The notes under the pieces: generated by a model
Databases searched by the model: none
Told to the model about the DNA's origin: nothing
Seen by the model: only the letters and a program-made list of their open reading frames with translations
NCBI GenBank assembly: GCA_049510055.1
Contig: JBEKZI010000112.1
Coordinates: forward strand, 1 to 5,295
DNA from: JALHTV01 sp049510055
Lineage (GTDB): Bacteria; Planctomycetota; Phycisphaerae; SM23-33
DNA: 5,295 bases
Reading direction: 5' to 3'
Position numbers and translations under genes: made by a program
Part shown: in pieces, positions 1 through 5,295 of the stretch
Position numbering within the stretch: position 1 is the first letter of the stretch
Layout of the letters: each line of letters begins with the position of its first letter

Positions 1-289
1 TGAACATCCTCAGCATCCGGTCGGTGATCATGTAGCCGCCGACCACGTTGGAGAACGCCAGCGTCACGGCCGCCACGCCGAGCACCTTGGCCACCATGCC
101 GTAGGGCTGGCCCGGGGCGTAATTCTGGCCGGCGATGACGATGGCCCCCACCACCGAGATGGCCGAGATCGCGTTGGTCAGCGACATCAACGGCGTGTGC
201 AGCAGGGGCGAGACCCGGCGGATGATCTCCAGGCCCAGAAATGTGGCCAGCAGGAACACGAAAAGGTCCGAAACAACGTCAGGTTGCAT
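1..289 (-). CDS. pntAB: NAD(P) transhydrogenase subunit alpha part 2 (PntAB), 3' end cut by window edge
   Basis: This is the small membrane subunit of the split proton-translocating NAD(P) transhydrogenase, which with PntB forms the proton channel that couples hydride transfer from NADH to NADP+ to the proton gradient. The visible 96 residues begin MQPDVVSDLFVFLLATFLGL and show three hydrophobic segments, at about residues 5-23, 36-54 and 66-88. The family signature HTPLMSLTNAIS lies at residues 31-42. Family members are only about 100 residues long, so the protein is nearly complete and only the stop is missing. The ATG at 287-289 is preceded by AAGGAG with 6-nt spacing. It lies 27 bp downstream of pntAA in the same direction, and pntB is expected next, outside the window. 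In E. coli this domain is fused to PntA; here it is a separate gene, as in Rhodospirillum-type operons. The family call is firm. Confidence 0.93.
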   Translation of the reverse strand, partial: MQPDVVSDLFVFLLATFLGLEIIRRVSPLLHTPLMSLTNAISAISVVGAIVIAGQNYAPGQPYGMVAKVLGVAAVTLAFSNVVGGYMITDRMLRMF

Positions 290-295
290 GGCTCG

Positions 296-301
296 CTCCT
301 T
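296..301 (-). promoter_or_regulatory. Ribosome binding site of pntAB
   Basis: On the minus strand this reads AAGGAG, six bases before the ATG at 287-289. It is a strong Shine-Dalgarno match and fixes the pntAB start. It lies in the 27-bp gap after the pntAA stop, so pntAB can be initiated independently on the shared transcript. Confidence 0.75.
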
Positions 302-316
302 GCGGCGCGCCGCTCG

Positions 317-1468
317 TCATGATTTCAGCCTCTCGGCGACCTGCGGATGCACCACCTGCCCGTCGCGGCAGACCAGCGTCGAGCGGGTGATCTCGTCGTT
401 CATGTCGAAGGCGAATTTCCCGTCCTTGACCAGGTGCGTCAGGAACGTCGAGACGTTCCGGGAGAACATCTGGCTGGCGTGGGCCGGGACGGTCGAAGGG
501 AGATTGGTGGTTCCGATGATCGCGACGCCCTTCTCGACGATCGTCTCGCCCGGGCGGGTCAGCTCGCAGTTGCCGCCGTACTCAGCCGCCAGGTCCATGA
601 CCACCGAGCCGGGGGCCATGTGCCGGACCATCTCGGCCGTCACCAGGACGGGGGCCTTCTTGCCCGGCACGGCGGCGGTCGTGATGACCACGTCATTTTT
701 AGCGACGACCTCGCCGAGCAGCTCGCGCTGCTTGCGCAGGAACTCCTCGCTCTGGGCGCGGGCGTAGCCGCCGGCGCCCTCGGCCTCGGCGGTCTCCAGC
801 GGCAGCTCGACGAACTTGGCGCCGACGCTCTGGACCTGCTCCTTGACGCTGGGCCGGATGTCGTAGGCCTCCACCACCGCGCCCAGCCGCCGGGCGGTCG
901 AAATGGCCATCAGGCCGGCCACCCCCACCCCGATCACCAGCACGTGGGCCGGCGTCAGCGTGCCGGCAGCCGTCATCAGCAGCGGAAAAACCCGCGGCAG
1001 CTTCTCAGCCGCCAGCAGCACCGCTTTGTAGCCGGCAATCGTCGCCATCGACGACAGCACGTCCATGCTCTGCGCCCGCGACACCCGCGGCATCAGCTCC
1101 AGGGCGAACAAAGTCACCCCGCGATCCGCCAGGGCCTTGACCACCTGCGGCGACGTCAGCGGTTCCGCCAGGCCGATGACCACCAGGCCGCGGCGCATCA
1201 GCGCCAAATCGGCCTGGCCGGCTTGCGGATTGGCCCCTGCGCTGCGGATTTGAAAGATAACGTCGGATTTCTCGAAGAGTTCTTTTCGGCTGGCGGCGAT
1301 GCGGGCCCCTTTTTCGGTGTAGGCGTCGTCGGGGAACGCAGCCGGCAAACCTGCTCCCGTTTCCACCAGAACCTCAAAGCCCGCCTTCACCATCGCGGGC
1401 AGCGAGGCGGGAACCATCGCCACACGGCACTCGCCCGGATACGTCTCTTTAGCGACTCCAATAATCAT
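317..1468 (-). CDS. pntAA: NAD(P) transhydrogenase subunit alpha part 1 (PntAA), NAD(H)-binding
   Basis: This is the soluble domain I subunit of proton-translocating transhydrogenase. It binds NAD(H) on the cytoplasmic face and passes hydride to NADP+ on PntB. The 383-residue protein has the two-lobed alanine dehydrogenase/PNT fold. The N-terminal part starts MIIGVAKETYPGECRVAMVP. The signature RAQSMDVLSSMATIAGY is at 131-147; Gln133, Asp136 and Ser139 in it, and Arg128 just before it, align with the NAD-site residues of Rhodospirillum domain I. The Rossmann motif GVGVAGLMAIS is at 180-190, followed by an acidic residue in EAYDIRP (Asp203). DLAAEYGGNCELT at 292-304 is also conserved. Length matches stand-alone PntAA, with no membrane segments at the C-terminus. 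The ATG at 1466-1468 has GGAAGG five bases upstream. Alanine dehydrogenase is a relative, but the RAQSMD motif and the adjacent pntAB make transhydrogenase the clear call. It is the first gene of its operon, divergent from the GH57 gene. Confidence 0.96.
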   Translation of the reverse strand: MIIGVAKETYPGECRVAMVPASLPAMVKAGFEVLVETGAGLPAAFPDDAYTEKGARIAASRKELFEKSDVIFQIRSAGANPQAGQADLALMRRGLVVIGLAEPLTSPQVVKALADRGVTLFALELMPRVSRAQSMDVLSSMATIAGYKAVLLAAEKLPRVFPLLMTAAGTLTPAHVLVIGVGVAGLMAISTARRLGAVVEAYDIRPSVKEQVQSVGAKFVELPLETAEAEGAGGYARAQSEEFLRKQRELLGEVVAKNDVVITTAAVPGKKAPVLVTAEMVRHMAPGSVVMDLAAEYGGNCELTRPGETIVEKGVAIIGTTNLPSTVPAHASQMFSRNVSTFLTHLVKDGKFAFDMNDEITRSTLVCRDGQVVHPQVAERLKS

Positions 1469-1473
1469 GGCTG

Positions 1474-1479
1474 CCTTCC
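1474..1479 (-). promoter_or_regulatory. Ribosome binding site of pntAA
   Basis: The minus strand reads GGAAGG here, with five bases before the ATG at 1466-1468. It supports this start, which also matches the usual N-terminus of the family (start of the first beta strand). Confidence 0.6.
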
Positions 1480-1510
1480 ATGCGCAGTTGTTTCAATCCA
1501 ATGGCGAAAC

Positions 1511-1539
1511 AAAATACCTCACCATGATAGGGGCAACAA
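1511..1539 (-). promoter_or_regulatory. Candidate sigma70-type promoter of the pnt operon
   Basis: On the minus strand a TTGTTG hexamer (1534-1539) and a TATTTT hexamer (1511-1516) are separated by exactly 17 bases. This would give a 5' leader of roughly 35 bases before pntAA. Matches to consensus are only 3 of 6 and 4 of 6. A second possible -10, TATCAT (1524-1529, 5 of 6), lies just upstream but has no good -35 at the right distance. The surrounding stretch is locally AT-richer than the flanking genes, as expected of a promoter region. The exact boxes are tentative. Confidence 0.35.
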
Positions 1540-1674
1540 GAATGCTTAATAGACTTTTTTCGCGGGGAGGAAGTCGCCCGTACCGCCAGGCCGCGATCCA
1601 AGAATTCCCGCACGCAGCCCGCAAGCCCATGCTATCTTCATGAGTCAGCCCCTCGCCGGCCGATTCTGCTAGGC

Positions 1675-1679
1675 GGGAG
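1675..1679 (+). promoter_or_regulatory. Ribosome binding site deciding the GTG start of the GH57-like gene
   Basis: GGGAG lies eight bases before the GTG at 1688 and 17 bases before the in-frame ATG at 1697. The spacing favours the GTG. The alternative start would shorten the protein by only three residues. Confidence 0.5.
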
Positions 1680-1687
1680 AAAAAACC

Positions 1688-3151
1688 GTGCCCGCGATGA
1701 CGATTCCCCAACACGTGGACAAGCGCCCGCCGATTTGCGGCTACGAGGACGCTGTGGCCGAGGCAATGGCGCAAACCGGACCGATCTATCCGCCCGACAG
1801 CGGCATTGATTTTGCCCACGTCCGCAGCGCCTTCGCTGTCGCGCTGCACATGCACCAGCCGATGATCCCCGCCGGCGGCGACGAGCTGCGAACGGCCGAA
1901 GCCATCAGCAACCTTCAATACATGGCGGAACACCTGGCCGTGGGCGACAACCACAACTCGCCGGTGTTCCGCTGGTGCTACAAACGCCTCGGAGAGTTCG
2001 TTCCGACTTTGGTGAAAGAAGGCAAGCGTCCTCGCGTCATGCTCGATTACTCCGGCTGCCTGCTGTGGGGCCTGCAAAAAATGGAGGCCAACGACGTATT
2101 GGACAGCCTGCGGGCCATCACGTGCGACCCGAAATACCACAGCCACGTGGAGTGGCTGGGCACCGCCTGGGGCCATCCGGTGGCGCCCTCCACGCCCGTG
2201 CAGGACTACCGCCTGCACGTCCGGGCCTGGCAGCAGCACTTCGCCGGCCTGTTCGGGCTGGAGGCCTTGCGGCGCGTCCGCGGCTTTTCGCCCTGCGAGA
2301 TGGCCCTACCCAACCACCCCGACGTCGCCTACGAATTCGTCAAGACGCTGAACGACTGCGGCTACCGATGGGTGCTGGTTCAGGAATACACCGTGGAGCG
2401 CGCCGAAGACGGCGGTCCGCTGCGACAGCCTCACGTCCCTCACCACCTGGTCGCCCGCAATTCCCGCGGCGAGGTTGCCTCGATCACCGCCCTGGTCAAG
2501 ACCCAGGGCAGCGATGCGAAGCTCATCGGCCAGATGCAGCCCTACTACGAGGCCAAAGGCCTGTCGCGCGTCCCGCTGGCCGGACGGTCCATCCCGCCGC
2601 TGGTTACCCAGATTTCCGACGGCGAGAACGGCGGCGTCATGATGAACGAATTTCCCGCCAAGTACCTGGCCGTCATCTCCGAGTGCTCCGGCAGCTCCAC
2701 GCCGGCCGTCAACGGGACGGAATACCTGGAGCACCTCCAGTCGATCGGCATCCGCCAGGAGGACCTGCCCCCTATCCAGCCCCGCATGCAGAAGCGGATC
2801 TGGGACCGCTTCCACGACGGCGACGGCCCGGAGGCGATGGAGGCCCTGATTCATAAACTCAAGCAGGAAGATCACCGCTTCAGCATGGAGGGCGGCAGCT
2901 GGACCCACAACATCTCCTGGGTGCGGGGATACGATCACGTCCTGGACGCCATGGAGGAAGCCAGCGCCCTGTTCTCCCAGAAGGTCCTCCAGCAGAACGT
3001 GCCGCCGTCCGATCCTCGCTACCGCAACGCCCTGTACCACCTGCTGCTGAGCCAGACCAGTTGCTACCGGTACTGGGGCCATGGCCGCTGGACCGACTAC
3101 GGCCGGGAACTCGCCCGCCGTGCCATGGATATTCTGAAGTACGATTTCTGA
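1688..3151 (+). CDS. Glycoside hydrolase family 57-like protein
   Basis: This is a 487-residue protein with the conserved motifs of glycoside hydrolase family 57, a retaining family (alpha-amylases, 4-alpha-glucanotransferases, branching enzymes, amylopullulanases) with a (beta/alpha)7 barrel. HMHQP at 54-58 matches the first family motif. GFSPCEMALPN at 199-209 fits the motif carrying the nucleophile, with Glu204 as candidate. SDGENGG at 310-316 fits the motif carrying the acid/base, with Asp311 as candidate. EGGSWTHNISW at 401-411 resembles the later SW-containing motif. The C-terminal region (SCYRYWGHGRWTDYGRE, 458-474) is probably helical. I see no signal peptide or membrane segment, so it is probably cytoplasmic. 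It starts with GTG, supported by GGGAG upstream. It appears to be a single-gene unit between divergent pnt and the fumarase genes, with no glycogen or maltodextrin gene nearby. The family call is good. Substrate and reaction are not determinable here, and the protein should not be named an amylase. Confidence 0.85.
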   Translation: MPAMTIPQHVDKRPPICGYEDAVAEAMAQTGPIYPPDSGIDFAHVRSAFAVALHMHQPMIPAGGDELRTAEAISNLQYMAEHLAVGDNHNSPVFRWCYKRLGEFVPTLVKEGKRPRVMLDYSGCLLWGLQKMEANDVLDSLRAITCDPKYHSHVEWLGTAWGHPVAPSTPVQDYRLHVRAWQQHFAGLFGLEALRRVRGFSPCEMALPNHPDVAYEFVKTLNDCGYRWVLVQEYTVERAEDGGPLRQPHVPHHLVARNSRGEVASITALVKTQGSDAKLIGQMQPYYEAKGLSRVPLAGRSIPPLVTQISDGENGGVMMNEFPAKYLAVISECSGSSTPAVNGTEYLEHLQSIGIRQEDLPPIQPRMQKRIWDRFHDGDGPEAMEALIHKLKQEDHRFSMEGGSWTHNISWVRGYDHVLDAMEEASALFSQKVLQQNVPPSDPRYRNALYHLLLSQTSCYRYWGHGRWTDYGRELARRAMDILKYDF

Positions 3152-3187
3152 TGGGGGTCGATCGCCGGCGGGGTGCGTTCAAACCGT

Positions 3188-3193
3188 TATAAT
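3188..3193 (+). promoter_or_regulatory. Candidate -10 box (TATAAT) for the fumarase operon
   Basis: A perfect TATAAT sits in an AT-rich patch (GTTCAAACCGTTATAATGG) within the otherwise GC-rich 114-bp gap between the GH57 gene and the fumarase alpha gene. Transcription from it would start near 3200 and give a leader of about 65 bases. No recognisable TTGACA-like -35 occurs 16-18 bases upstream (the sequence there is GCCGGCGG), so an activator or a lineage-specific -35 would be needed. Because the box lies after the GH57 stop, the fumarase genes probably form their own transcription unit. Confidence 0.5.
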
Positions 3194-3265
3194 GGCCCTT
3201 ACAGAATCGGCCCGGCCGCGGTAATGTCATGCCTGTTGCAACCGCCAAAGCAAAGAAATAGAGAC

Positions 3266-4078
3266 ATGGACCTCAAAAGCCGGATTATCGACCTCTATCG
3301 CAAGGCCGCGACGGAACTGCCCGCCGACGTCGTGGACGCCCTCAAGGGCGCCTACGAGCAGGAAACGGACCCGACCCCCAAGGAAGTCCTGGCTACGATT
3401 CTGGAAAATCTCTCCCTGGCCAAGGGAGAGGCGATCCCCATCTGCCAGGATACCGGCACCCCCCTGTTCTACGTGAAGGACGACGGCAGCATTCCTCGCG
3501 GGGAGCTTCGCAAGATTATCGAGGCGGCCACCGAAACCGCGACGGCGGAAGTTCCGCTGCGGCCCAACGGCGTGGACATCATCACGGGCAAGAACATCGG
3601 CAACCGGCCCATCATCCACTTTGAGGAAGCCGATCGGTTCGGCATCGACCTGTTCCTCAAAGGCGGCGGCTCCGAAAACGTCTCCGCCGTCTATGCGATC
3701 CCAAGCACCGAAATCAACGCCGACCGAAGCCTGGACGGCGCCCGCACGTGCGTCCTGGACTGCATGGTCAAGGCCCAGGGGCGGGGATGCTCGCCTTACG
3801 TCGTGGGCGTGGCCGTGGCGGGCGGCATCGAGGAAGTCGCCCACCTGTCCAAAAAACAGCTTCTGCGCAAGATCAGCGACGTCAATCCTGTGCCTGAGCT
3901 GCGGAGTTTTGAGGAACGGACCCTCAAAGAGATCAACCAGCTTGGGATAGGTCCGCTGGGACTGGGCGGCCGCAGCACGGCCTTGGCAGTCAAAGCCGCC
4001 GTCGCGCCCAGGCACCCGGCGTGCTTTTTCGTGGGCGTGTCCGTCGGCTGCTGGGCCCTCAGGAGGCATAGCCTGTGA
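3266..4078 (+). CDS. Class I fumarate hydratase (or tartrate dehydratase-type) alpha subunit
   Basis: This is the N-terminal/alpha subunit of the two-subunit, oxygen-sensitive 4Fe-4S hydro-lyase family (FumA N-domain/TtdA), which interconverts fumarate and malate in the cytoplasm. Its 270 residues fit the usual size of about 280. IPICQDTGTP at 57-66 holds Cys60; GRGCSPYVVGVAVAGG at 172-187 holds Cys175; GVSVGCWALRR at 257-267 holds Cys262. These three cysteines match the cluster ligands of the family. GIGPLGLGGRSTAL at 227-240 is also conserved. The reading frame stays open upstream to 3173, but that extension has no family similarity and would overlap the TATAAT box. The ATG at 3266 starts the normal family N-terminus (MDLKSRIIDLYRKA). 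Its Shine-Dalgarno is weak (only AGAGA-like). The stop overlaps the beta subunit start. L(+)-tartrate dehydratase and related hydro-lyases share this architecture. Fumarase is the likelier role, because no tartrate genes are present. Confidence 0.92.
   Translation: MDLKSRIIDLYRKAATELPADVVDALKGAYEQETDPTPKEVLATILENLSLAKGEAIPICQDTGTPLFYVKDDGSIPRGELRKIIEAATETATAEVPLRPNGVDIITGKNIGNRPIIHFEEADRFGIDLFLKGGGSENVSAVYAIPSTEINADRSLDGARTCVLDCMVKAQGRGCSPYVVGVAVAGGIEEVAHLSKKQLLRKISDVNPVPELRSFEERTLKEINQLGIGPLGLGGRSTALAVKAAVAPRHPACFFVGVSVGCWALRRHSL
4061..4066 (+). promoter_or_regulatory. Ribosome binding site of the fumarase beta subunit, inside the alpha gene
   Basis: A perfect AGGAGG lies within the last codons of the alpha subunit, eight bases before the GTG at 4075. 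It decides the beta start and, with the 4-base GTGA overlap, points to coupled translation at matched stoichiometry. It is much stronger than the site in front of the alpha gene. Confidence 0.8.
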
Positions 4079-4617
4079 TAAAAATAGAAACACCCCTGAA
4101 AAAGGACGTGGCGCTGAGCCTGAACGCCGGCGACCAGATTCTGCTCAACGGGATCATCTTCACGTCCCGGGACACGGCCCACCGATTCCTGCTGGCCAGC
4201 GACTTTGAGAAAATCCGGGGCGCCACGATCTTTCATTGCGGCCCGGTGGTGCGGGACAACGTCGTCGTCTCCGCCGGGCCCACCACCAGCTCGCGGATGA
4301 ACAAATTCACGCCCGGCGTGGTGGCCAAGTACGACATCCGGGCGATCATCGGCAAGGGGGGCATGGACCAATCGGTGCTGGAGGCCCTCAAGGGCCGGGC
4401 CGTCTATCTGGCGGCCGTCGGCGGGGCCGCGGCCATCTACGCCAAGCACATCAAGGTCCGGAACGTCTACAAGCTGGAATTCGGGATGCCCGAGGCCATC
4501 TGGGAGTTCCAGGTCAGCGATTTCCCCGTGATGGTCGCCATGGACTCCAAGGGACGAAGCCTGTACGCCGACGTGTACGCCAAATCCAAGGCCGTCTACC
4601 AGAAACTGACCCGCTGA
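4075..4617 (+). CDS. Class I fumarate hydratase (or tartrate dehydratase-type) beta subunit
   Basis: This is the C-terminal/beta subunit of the 4Fe-4S fumarase (FumA C-domain/TtdB fold), which completes the active site with the alpha subunit. The 180 residues match the family length. Conserved stretches are LNGIIFTSRDTAHRF (24-38), HCGPVV (54-59), AGPTTSSRM (67-75), IIGKGGM (91-97), AAVGGAAA (113-120) and GMPEAIWEFQVSDFPVMV (137-154). The GPTTSxRM and KGGM motifs are hallmarks of this family. Translation starts at GTG, which overlaps the alpha stop as GTGA and is served by AGGAGG upstream. The pair is therefore one operon with coupled translation. The next gene is convergent, so the operon ends here. 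Fumarate as substrate is inferred from context; tartrate or a related hydroxy-acid cannot be excluded from sequence alone. Confidence 0.93.
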   Translation: MIKIETPLKKDVALSLNAGDQILLNGIIFTSRDTAHRFLLASDFEKIRGATIFHCGPVVRDNVVVSAGPTTSSRMNKFTPGVVAKYDIRAIIGKGGMDQSVLEALKGRAVYLAAVGGAAAIYAKHIKVRNVYKLEFGMPEAIWEFQVSDFPVMVAMDSKGRSLYADVYAKSKAVYQKLTR

Positions 4618-4660
4618 ATCGCCCCGCCGACCTCCCCTGCCGGCCAGGCATTTCCTCCGC

Positions 4661-5295
4661 TCAACGGAGAATCTTCTTCAACGCCGCCACGAGCGCCTGG
4701 ACGTTCTGCGGCGTGGCGCTGTCGCCCATCAGGCCGATGCGCCAGGCCTTTCCCTTCAGCGCCCCCAGGCCGCCGCCGATCTCGATGTCGAACTCCTCCA
4801 GCAGCCGCTTGCGCACGTCCGCCTCATTTACGCCGTCGGGCGCGGCCACCACGTTGAGCATCGGCAGCCGGTGGGCGGGGTCGGCCAGCAGCTTCAGGCC
4901 CATCCCCTCCAAGGCCGAGCACAGTTGGCGATGGCAGGCCAGGTGCCGCCGCCAGCGCGCTTGGAGCCCTTCTTCGAGCACGAGTCGCAGCGCTTCGTGC
5001 AGGCCATAAATCATGTTGATCGGCGCCGTGTGGTGGTACAGCCGCTCCCTGCCCCAGTACTGCCGCACCATGCTCATGTCCAGGTACCAGCTTTGGACGG
5101 GGGTTTTTCGCGTGGCGATGACCTGCTCGGCCGCGGGGCCGAAGGTCGCGGGCGACAGCCCCGGCGGGCAGGACAGGCATTTCTGGGTGCCGCTGTAGCA
5201 GGCGTCGATCCGCCAGCCGTCCACGTCGACCTCCATGCCGGCCAGGCTGGTCACGGTGTCCACCAGCAGCAGGGCGCCGGCCTCGTGGACCGCTC
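4661..5295 (-). CDS. Class V PLP aminotransferase, alanine/serine-glyoxylate type, 5' end cut by window edge
   Basis: The last 210 residues of a fold-type I, class V aminotransferase are visible; full-length relatives have about 380-400, so the start lies beyond the right edge. The frame stays open to base 5295. The first visible residues, AVHEAGALLLVDTVTSLAG, are the conserved strand whose Asp (codon 5258-5260) contacts the PLP pyridine nitrogen. YSGTQKCLSCPPGLSP follows, with the Schiff-base Lys at codon 5180-5182. YHHTAPINMIYGLHEAL and, near the C-terminus, WRIGLMGDSAT (whose Arg is expected to bind the substrate carboxylate) place it in the alanine-glyoxylate/serine-glyoxylate/serine-pyruvate group, not with cysteine desulfurases. 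The likely reaction is transfer of an amino group from alanine or serine to glyoxylate or pyruvate in the cytoplasm; donor specificity is not readable. An internal GTG at 5261-5263 is not the start, since conserved family sequence continues upstream of it. It is convergent with the fumarase beta gene, 43 bp between stops. Confidence 0.9.
   Translation of the reverse strand, partial: AVHEAGALLLVDTVTSLAGMEVDVDGWRIDACYSGTQKCLSCPPGLSPATFGPAAEQVIATRKTPVQSWYLDMSMVRQYWGRERLYHHTAPINMIYGLHEALRLVLEEGLQARWRRHLACHRQLCSALEGMGLKLLADPAHRLPMLNVVAAPDGVNEADVRKRLLEEFDIEIGGGLGALKGKAWRIGLMGDSATPQNVQALVAALKKILR

Noticed and set aside
347..1549. A 400-codon open frame on the plus strand opposite pntAA.
   Set aside because: It lies antisense to a clearly recognised gene, and its translation is rich in Arg, His and Gln with low-complexity runs and no family motif. 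It is a by-product of GC-rich codon usage.
1469..1687. A small gene or regulatory RNA in the divergent gap.
   Set aside because: I found no short frame with a good ribosome site and family-like content, and no terminator-like hairpin ending in the T-run at 1555-1560.
2306..3082. A 258-codon minus-strand open frame opposite the GH57-like gene.
   Set aside because: The sense strand carries conserved GH57 motifs throughout. The antisense product has no recognisable domain and no plausible ribosome site.
3158..3170. A hairpin after the GH57 stop (CGATCG and CGCCGGCG palindromes) as a terminator.
   Set aside because: The palindromes are perfect, without a loop, and are not followed by a T-run. 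They are expected by chance in GC-rich DNA.
3173..3265. A 31-codon N-terminal extension of the fumarase alpha gene from an upstream in-frame start.
   Set aside because: The extension has no similarity to the family, would overlap the TATAAT box, and the family's normal N-terminus begins at the ATG at 3266.
3227..4093. A 288-codon minus-strand open frame opposite the fumarase alpha gene.
   Set aside because: It is a shadow of the well-supported fumarase gene; its translation has no conserved motif.
4618..4660. A possible bidirectional terminator between the convergent fumarase beta and aminotransferase genes.
   Set aside because: Only a 4-bp stem (CCTG at 4636-4639 with CAGG at 4645-4648) can be drawn, with a short GC loop and no real T-run, so it is too weak to call.

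Overview
This high-GC bacterial window holds six protein-coding genes and no RNA genes, mobile elements or CRISPR arrays that I can recognise. Base composition, near gap-free coding and the gene set would fit a free-living bacterium. A Planctomycetota (Phycisphaerae-like) or deltaproteobacterial-type genome is my guess, but no marker gene here settles it.

Layout. On the left, on the minus strand, lie the first two genes of a split proton-translocating NAD(P) transhydrogenase operon. pntAA (317-1468) is the soluble NAD(H)-binding subunit. pntAB (1-289) is the small membrane subunit and runs off the left edge; pntB would be expected beyond it. A 219-bp divergent intergenic region (1469-1687) separates them from a plus-strand gene for a GH57-family glycoside hydrolase-like protein (1688-3151). 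After a 114-bp gap that contains a perfect TATAAT box come the two subunits of a class I (4Fe-4S) fumarate hydratase/tartrate dehydratase-type enzyme (3266-4078 and 4075-4617). These two overlap by 4 bases (GTGA) and are almost certainly translationally coupled. On the right, convergent on the minus strand, is the C-terminal half or more of a class V PLP aminotransferase of the alanine/serine-glyoxylate type (4661-5295), whose start lies beyond the window.

How the genes relate. The transhydrogenase (NADH/NADPH balance), fumarase (TCA cycle) and aminotransferase (glyoxylate/serine/alanine) are all central metabolism. They sit in separate transcription units, so shared chromosomal location is the only link visible. 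The GH57-like protein is the least understood gene: it carries the family's catalytic-site motifs but its substrate cannot be read from the sequence. I did not find evidence for an undescribed multi-gene system here.
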